Shown: piece by piece, positions 6,346-9,450 of the stretch
How positions within the stretch are numbered: position 1 is the stretch's first letter
Layout of the letters: each line of letters opens with the position of its first letter
Assembly: GCA_964425355.1 (NCBI GenBank)
Contig: CAYRMO010000106.1
Location: 1 to 9,450 of the forward strand
Length of the DNA: 9,450 bases
Direction of reading: 5' to 3'
Source of the DNA: Litorimonas sp964425355
GTDB lineage: Bacteria; Pseudomonadota; Alphaproteobacteria; Caulobacterales; Maricaulaceae
Program-made: the position numbers and the translations under genes
The notes under the pieces: generated by a model
Databases searched by the model: none
Seen by the model: only the letters and a program-made list of their open reading frames with translations
What the model was told of the DNA's origin: nothing

Positions 6346-7569
6346 ATGTCGAAAATTCATGATATTCCACTGCTGCTTTTAGTTGTTATTGCTGCCCTCC
6401 TTGCATTTTTATTTTGGTGGATGGGCTTTGGTTGGCTCGCCCAAGATATCGCGCCGGGCGGAACCTATCTTGTCAAGTCAATTGCTGGTCTTGCCAAAGA
6501 CGCGCTTTTTGTGCCGCTTAAACCGCTTATGTATGCGCTGATTATCCTATCCATTGGATCCTCAATTGCCATTTCACGGGGTGGACTGGGCGCGAAATTT
6601 ATACGGGTTCTTTCTTTCTTTGTTATGTTTTCACTATCTGGGCTTGTTCTTGGTATTTTAGCATTTCTACTGTTTGGTCATTATTCAATTTTGCCCGATC
6701 CATCCACAATTGGTGCGGGCGGCGGCATGGTTAAGCAAACGCCATTTTTGGCTAAAATCTATGGCGTACTGACATCGGCCCTGATGATTTCGATTTATGC
6801 TGGCGTTTTGTTAGGAAAGGCTTTGTCGCGTCTTAATCTGGGTGTCGAGGCTGATAAAATATCGGATATGTTTATCGCGGGCTTTCGCAAATTCCTGCAA
6901 TATACAATTCCGCTAGCCGTTTTTGGATCTATTACCTTGGCTTTAAATCGCCCGGGAGGCGTATCGACCTTGGCAGATTTGGCCAGGTTATTGATACCCT
7001 ATGCGTTTGCGATGGTCTTAACGTGGTTCCTGATTGTCGGCGTCACAGCGGCCTTGCAAAAGCGGGGCATTGTCTTTGTCTTACGAGCGGTTCTGCCCCA
7101 GGCTTTGGTCGCCTTTTCGACCAGTTCATCGATTGCGACCTTGCCCGCCACACGTATGGCCTGCGATCAATTAGGCGCTAATGCGGATGAAGCCACGCCG
7201 TTTTATACAATTGGCGCGACCATCAATATGGTTGGGACCTTGATTGGTCTTCTCTTATTATCGCTCTATGCGATCAAAGCTTATGGAATCGATCTTTCAA
7301 TCGCAGAGATGGGCGTTGTGGGGCTACAATCCATGATCTTCGCAACCGCGGCTGCGGGCACGCCCTCAGCCTCAGTGGTATTGCTTCAAGACATTTTAAT
7401 CAGCCAGGGCGTCTCGGCCGAATATGCGAGCTATGTCACGGGGCTGATTATTACGATTGATACGCTGATACTCGATCGTGTTCGAACCGTGCTAAATACA
7501 CAGTCTGATTCCATGAGTACGGCAAATGGGTTGAAGCTCTATTATAAAACCCCCAAAACCCTCGCTTAA
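6346..7569 (+). CDS. Dicarboxylate/amino acid:cation symporter (SDF/DAACS family), NMDGT variant
   Basis: This 407-residue inner-membrane protein has the DAACS (glutamate transporter) layout: about six N-terminal helices, hairpin HP1 with the serine-rich STSSSIATLPAT (258-269), TM7 with GATINMVGT (290-298), HP2 with AAGTPSAS (336-343), and TM8 with LDRVRTVLN (376-384). By comparison with archaeal GltPh, Arg380 matches Arg397 (side-chain carboxylate), Asp377 matches Asp394 (substrate amino group), and Asn384 and Asp388 match the sodium-site residues Asn401 and Asp405. This suggests an acidic amino acid rather than a C4-dicarboxylate. The nearly invariant NMDGT motif has Val296 in place of Asp, and the first TM8 Asp (Asp372) is shifted by one residue. 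ATG 6346 has TAGGG at 6332-6336. The gene lies 86 bases after astD on the same strand, so co-transcription or a separate promoter are both possible. Confidence 0.9.
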   Translation: MSKIHDIPLLLLVVIAALLAFLFWWMGFGWLAQDIAPGGTYLVKSIAGLAKDALFVPLKPLMYALIILSIGSSIAISRGGLGAKFIRVLSFFVMFSLSGLVLGILAFLLFGHYSILPDPSTIGAGGGMVKQTPFLAKIYGVLTSALMISIYAGVLLGKALSRLNLGVEADKISDMFIAGFRKFLQYTIPLAVFGSITLALNRPGGVSTLADLARLLIPYAFAMVLTWFLIVGVTAALQKRGIVFVLRAVLPQALVAFSTSSSIATLPATRMACDQLGANADEATPFYTIGATINMVGTLIGLLLLSLYAIKAYGIDLSIAEMGVVGLQSMIFATAAAGTPSASVVLLQDILISQGVSAEYASYVTGLIITIDTLILDRVRTVLNTQSDSMSTANGLKLYYKTPKTLA

Positions 7570-7577
7570 AATTAGAA

Positions 7578-7608
7578 AAGGTCGCTCGTTTATAAAACGA
7601 ACGACCTT
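7578..7608 (-). terminator. Terminator between convergent genes
   Basis: A stem pairs 7578-7584 (AAGGTCG) with 7602-7608 and continues as 7586-7591 (TCGTTT) with 7595-7600, with one C/A mismatch and a 3-base loop. Read on the minus strand it is followed by TTCTAATTTT, so it best ends the lipoprotein transcript coming from 8289. On the plus strand no T-run follows, so it is a weaker end for the symporter gene, which stops at 7569. Confidence 0.75.
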
Positions 7609-7638
7609 AAAATCAGTCTGGTTTGATCTAAAAAAAAT

Positions 7639-8289
7639 CTAAGATTTATCTTCCGGAAGCGTGATTGTATTTGACAAATTCTCAAGGACTTCTCGGGCGT
7701 CAAAACTATTCGCTGCGTCTGGCGCGGCTCCGCGACTAAATTTCACTTCTGCCGTTGCACGGTATTTCGTAATTTCGCGGGCATTGAAATCATCGAAGAA
7801 CGGGTCGCCAAAACTTCCAAACCCACTTCGTCCAAATCCACGTCTGCCAAAGCTGCTACGACCAAATCCACGTCGACCAAAGCCACCGAAGCGCGAAAAG
7901 GCGAAAGACCGCGACCAGCCAAATCGTGGACGGAAAAAGCTATATCCAAAATAGGGGTCATAGCCGAGGCCTGGTGAAACGCGCACACGCTTATCGGCTT
8001 CAATATCACGTTCCTGGAGGGTGAAACTATCAAAGCCGCGTTCGACCGCCATTTCGGCCGCCCTATAAAGCAAGTAATTCTCGACCGTGTCGCGATTGGT
8101 CACTGAATTGCCACCAAAGGTGATACGGGCGCGATCATTTTCGATCAATTGCTGCGAAAATCCGTCAAACCCGCCGGGCTCTGATGCCGCTTGGTATGGG
8201 GTTGCCGTCGCACAGGCCATCAGGATTGTGGCGGATCCTGCCAATAAGATATGGCGGACAAGATTTTTTGGGGATTTAGATAAGATCAT
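7639..8289 (-). CDS. CC0125/CC1285-like lipoprotein
   Basis: The 216-residue product has a lipoprotein signal peptide: basic residues, a hydrophobic core (13-24), then a lipobox LMAC with Cys26 as lipidation site. The mature start CATATPYQAA, then FGGNSVTNRDTVENYLLYRAAEMAVERGFDSF (58-89), resembles the family named after Caulobacter CC0125/CC1285, whose function is unknown to me. Residues 104-165 are rich in Gly, Phe, Arg and Ser and include two tandem copies of a ten-residue unit (GRRGFGRSSF, GRRGFGRSGF; 138-157). The C-terminal part returns to ordinary composition (ITKYRATAEVKF). The start is firm: AGGAGA lies seven bases upstream on the minus strand. It is 79 bases downstream of the membrane-protein gene on the same strand and may share its transcript. 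It probably sits in the outer membrane, facing the periplasm. Confidence 0.88.
   Translation of the reverse strand: MILSKSPKNLVRHILLAGSATILMACATATPYQAASEPGGFDGFSQQLIENDRARITFGGNSVTNRDTVENYLLYRAAEMAVERGFDSFTLQERDIEADKRVRVSPGLGYDPYFGYSFFRPRFGWSRSFAFSRFGGFGRRGFGRSSFGRRGFGRSGFGSFGDPFFDDFNAREITKYRATAEVKFSRGAAPDAANSFDAREVLENLSNTITLPEDKS
7819..7878 (-). repeat. Two tandem 30-bp units inside the lipoprotein gene
   Basis: Units 7819-7848 and 7849-7878 match at 23 of 30 bases, with a 13-base identical core (CCAAATCCACGTC on the plus strand). They encode the two ten-residue Gly/Arg/Phe units, which match at nine of ten residues. Protein conservation above DNA conservation suggests an old duplication kept by selection, or drift at silent sites. 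Copy number may vary between strains. Confidence 0.75.
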
Positions 8290-8315
8290 AGGGGGATCTC
8301 CTGTATTTACCTCAC

Positions 8316-8333
8316 ATATCTAAGCCCAGATAT
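8316..8333. repeat. Short inverted repeat upstream of the lipoprotein gene
   Basis: ATATCT (8316-8321) and AGATAT (8328-8333) form 6-bp arms around AAGCCC, 27 bases before the lipoprotein start. The position would suit an operator or a leader hairpin. No T-run follows on either strand, so it is not an intrinsic terminator. Arms this short can occur by chance. Confidence 0.3.
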
Positions 8334-8368
8334 CTGAATGGGGAATGAAATCTTAAATTAAAAATAGG

Positions 8369-8872
8369 TCAGATTTCAGTGTTTGTCACTTCAACATCCC
8401 CTAACGTCTGCGTGACGACCTCTTTTTTTAAGCCTATATTAAGGATAATTGACGTTATCGCCCATAAGACTAGCAAAACTGCCAGGAGGCCTGCGAACGT
8501 CCCAACCCAAACGGGCAGGGGGGTGAAGATTATGGATAAAATACCCAAACCCAGCCAAGGTAGGCTTAAAAAGATCGTCCAAAAGTAAAATGAAGGTCTT
8601 CCGCCCGTTTTAAAGGTAATGAAAGCGAGCCGAGAAATAATCGTGAAGGGTATGATCGCGAGACCAAATAACCCCAGGGTAAAAATCAAAACCGAGAACA
8701 AATGTTCGGGCCGTGTGTCATTCTCGGCAAATCCGAAAAAAAACCAAATCGCGATGACTAAAGCCAAAAACGCGCCAATTGCAGCTATAACACAGGCCAG
8801 TAAATCTGCGTGTCGGCCTTTGGGGGTGGGCTTGTCAGAGCTAACAAGCGGTTGAATGGGGTCTTCGGACAT
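8369..8872 (-). CDS. Four-helix membrane protein of unknown function
   Basis: The 167-residue product is not recognised. After a polar N-terminus (1-20) it has four hydrophobic segments at about 23-48, 58-82, 94-116 and 119-146, and a polar tail ending in EVTNTEI. No signal peptide, catalytic motif or known domain is visible. The ATG at 8872 lacks a clear ribosome site; a possible -10 (TCTAAT, minus strand, 8886-8881) lies so close that the transcript could be leaderless. No other in-frame start upstream is supported. The gene follows hppA on the same strand but is separated from it by a terminator, and it precedes the lipoprotein gene by 79 bases. It is likely an inner-membrane protein. Its reading frame is the only long one on either strand here with consistent membrane character. 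Confidence 0.75.
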   Translation of the reverse strand: MSEDPIQPLVSSDKPTPKGRHADLLACVIAAIGAFLALVIAIWFFFGFAENDTRPEHLFSVLIFTLGLFGLAIIPFTIISRLAFITFKTGGRPSFYFWTIFLSLPWLGLGILSIIFTPLPVWVGTFAGLLAVLLVLWAITSIILNIGLKKEVVTQTLGDVEVTNTEI

Positions 8873-8880
8873 GAGGTCTG

Positions 8881-8911
8881 ATTAGACCGAGTTTGAGCGG
8901 CCTGTCATCAA
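8881..8911 (-). promoter_or_regulatory. Weak candidate promoter giving a leaderless transcript
   Basis: On the minus strand TTGATG (8911-8906) and TCTAAT (8886-8881) are separated by 19 bases, longer than ideal. Transcription would begin at or just before the ATG at 8872. This would explain the missing ribosome site of the membrane-protein gene. Confidence 0.2.
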
Positions 8912-8929
8912 AGAAAACATGTTTCTTTG
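8909..8929. promoter_or_regulatory. Dyad symmetry, possible operator
   Basis: CAAAGAAA (8909-8916) and TTTCTTTG (8922-8929) are perfect 8-bp arms around ACATG. The dyad lies between the hppA terminator and the membrane-protein gene, overlapping the candidate -35. This placement suits a repressor site for the minus-strand gene. It has no T-run and is separate from the terminator hairpin at 8952-8981. Confidence 0.35.
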
Positions 8930-8945
8930 GTTGGTTCACATCCAA

Positions 8946-8981
8946 TAAAAAACCCGCTCTGACTATAAAATCAGAGCGGGT
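8946..8981 (-). terminator. Rho-independent terminator of hppA
   Basis: A perfect 11-bp stem pairs 8952-8962 (ACCCGCTCTGA) with 8971-8981 around an 8-base loop. Read on the minus strand it is followed by TTTTT (8951-8947) and ATTGG. It lies about 25 bases after the hppA stop. A second small hairpin (8982-8986 with 8993-8997, CTGTC/GACAG) sits between the stop and the main stem. Confidence 0.9.
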
Positions 8982-9006
8982 CTGTCCTCCCCGACAGGGT
9001 TTATTC

Positions 9007-9450
9007 TTAATGCGCTAATACGGCTAAAAGCAAGAGCGCAATAATATTTGTGATCTTGATCATCGGATTAACAGCAGGTCCTGCTGTATCTTTGTAAGGA
9101 TCGCCAACTGTATCGCCGGTCACAGAGGCTTTATGGGCGTCAGAGCCCTTACCGCCATGATGACCATCTTCGATGTATTTTTTGGCATTATCCCAAGCAC
9201 CACCACCGGCTGTCATAGACAGAGCCAGGAATAGGCCTGTGACAATCACACCCATAAGCATCGCACCTAAGGCAGCGAGCGCTTGTGAGTGTGTGGATCC
9301 GGTAATAAAGTAGATTGTGACGTAAAGCACAATAGGCGCCAAGATCGGAAGCAAGGAGGGTTTGATCATTTCCTTGATCGCCGCACCGGTCAATAGATCA
9401 ACCGCTTTGGCATAATCAGGACGTGACGTGCCTGCCATGATACCCGGATC
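9007..9450 (-). CDS. hppA: Membrane proton-translocating pyrophosphatase, C-terminal part
   Basis: This is the C-terminal 147 residues of a membrane-bound pyrophosphatase, usually about 700 residues long; the frame is open through the right edge (reading DPGIMAGTSRPDY). The enzyme splits cytoplasmic pyrophosphate and pumps H+ (in some members Na+) across the inner membrane. Family marks are GTSRPDYAKAVDL followed by AAIKEMIKPSLLPILAP, then GGGAWDNAKKYIE, then GKGSDAHKASVTGDTVGDPYKDTAGP, the last being a conserved block with Asp and Lys residues of the pyrophosphate/Mg site. The protein ends in a hydrophobic helix (NPMIKITNIIALLLLAVLAH). The residues that separate K+-dependent from K+-independent and H+ from Na+ types lie outside the window, so the type cannot be called. 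It ends before a strong terminator. Confidence 0.96.
   Translation of the reverse strand, partial: DPGIMAGTSRPDYAKAVDLLTGAAIKEMIKPSLLPILAPIVLYVTIYFITGSTHSQALAALGAMLMGVIVTGLFLALSMTAGGGAWDNAKKYIEDGHHGGKGSDAHKASVTGDTVGDPYKDTAGPAVNPMIKITNIIALLLLAVLAH

Overview
The window looks like chromosomal DNA of an alphaproteobacterium, most likely from the Caulobacterales/Hyphomonadales/Maricaulales area. This rests on a lipoprotein resembling the Caulobacter CC0125/CC1285 family, a membrane H+-pyrophosphatase, and an arginine-succinyltransferase (AST) cluster carrying an M20 hydrolase. Base composition is moderate (about half GC in genes, lower in the gap near the left end). No phage, IS, integrase, CRISPR, tRNA or rRNA signal was found.

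Layout. (1) 1-56: a strong plus-strand terminator for a gene to the left of the window. (2) 141-434: a possible small membrane protein, unrecognised. (3) 435-1262: about 830 bases with no convincing gene; its right part (968-1181) holds a run of perfect inverted repeats that look like a structured RNA, either a small RNA or a leader for the next operon. (4) 1278-6259, plus strand: the tightly packed arginine catabolic operon astA, astB, M20-family hydrolase, astD, with a 4-base gap and then 4-base and 1-base overlaps. (5) 6346-7569, plus strand: an SDF/DAACS amino acid:cation symporter with an altered NMDGT motif. (6) 7639-8289, minus strand: lipoprotein with a Gly/Phe/Arg-rich repeat. (7) 8369-8872, minus strand: four-helix membrane protein of unknown role. 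(8) 9007-9450, minus strand: C-terminal end of the membrane pyrophosphatase HppA, running off the right edge.

How the genes work together. AstA succinylates arginine with succinyl-CoA. AstB hydrolyses succinylarginine to succinylornithine, CO2 and ammonia. A transaminase (AstC), not present here, would make succinylglutamate semialdehyde, which AstD oxidises to succinylglutamate. The last step, release of succinate and glutamate, is normally done by AstE, which is absent. The M20 hydrolase sits within the operon and has a full carboxypeptidase-G2-like metal site, so it is a good candidate for this desuccinylase. The symporter beside the operon may move acidic amino acids connected with this pathway.

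The most interesting points are the M20 enzyme as an AstE replacement, the loss of the conserved Asp of the NMDGT motif in the symporter, and the hairpin cluster in front of astA. The rest of the window appears ordinary.
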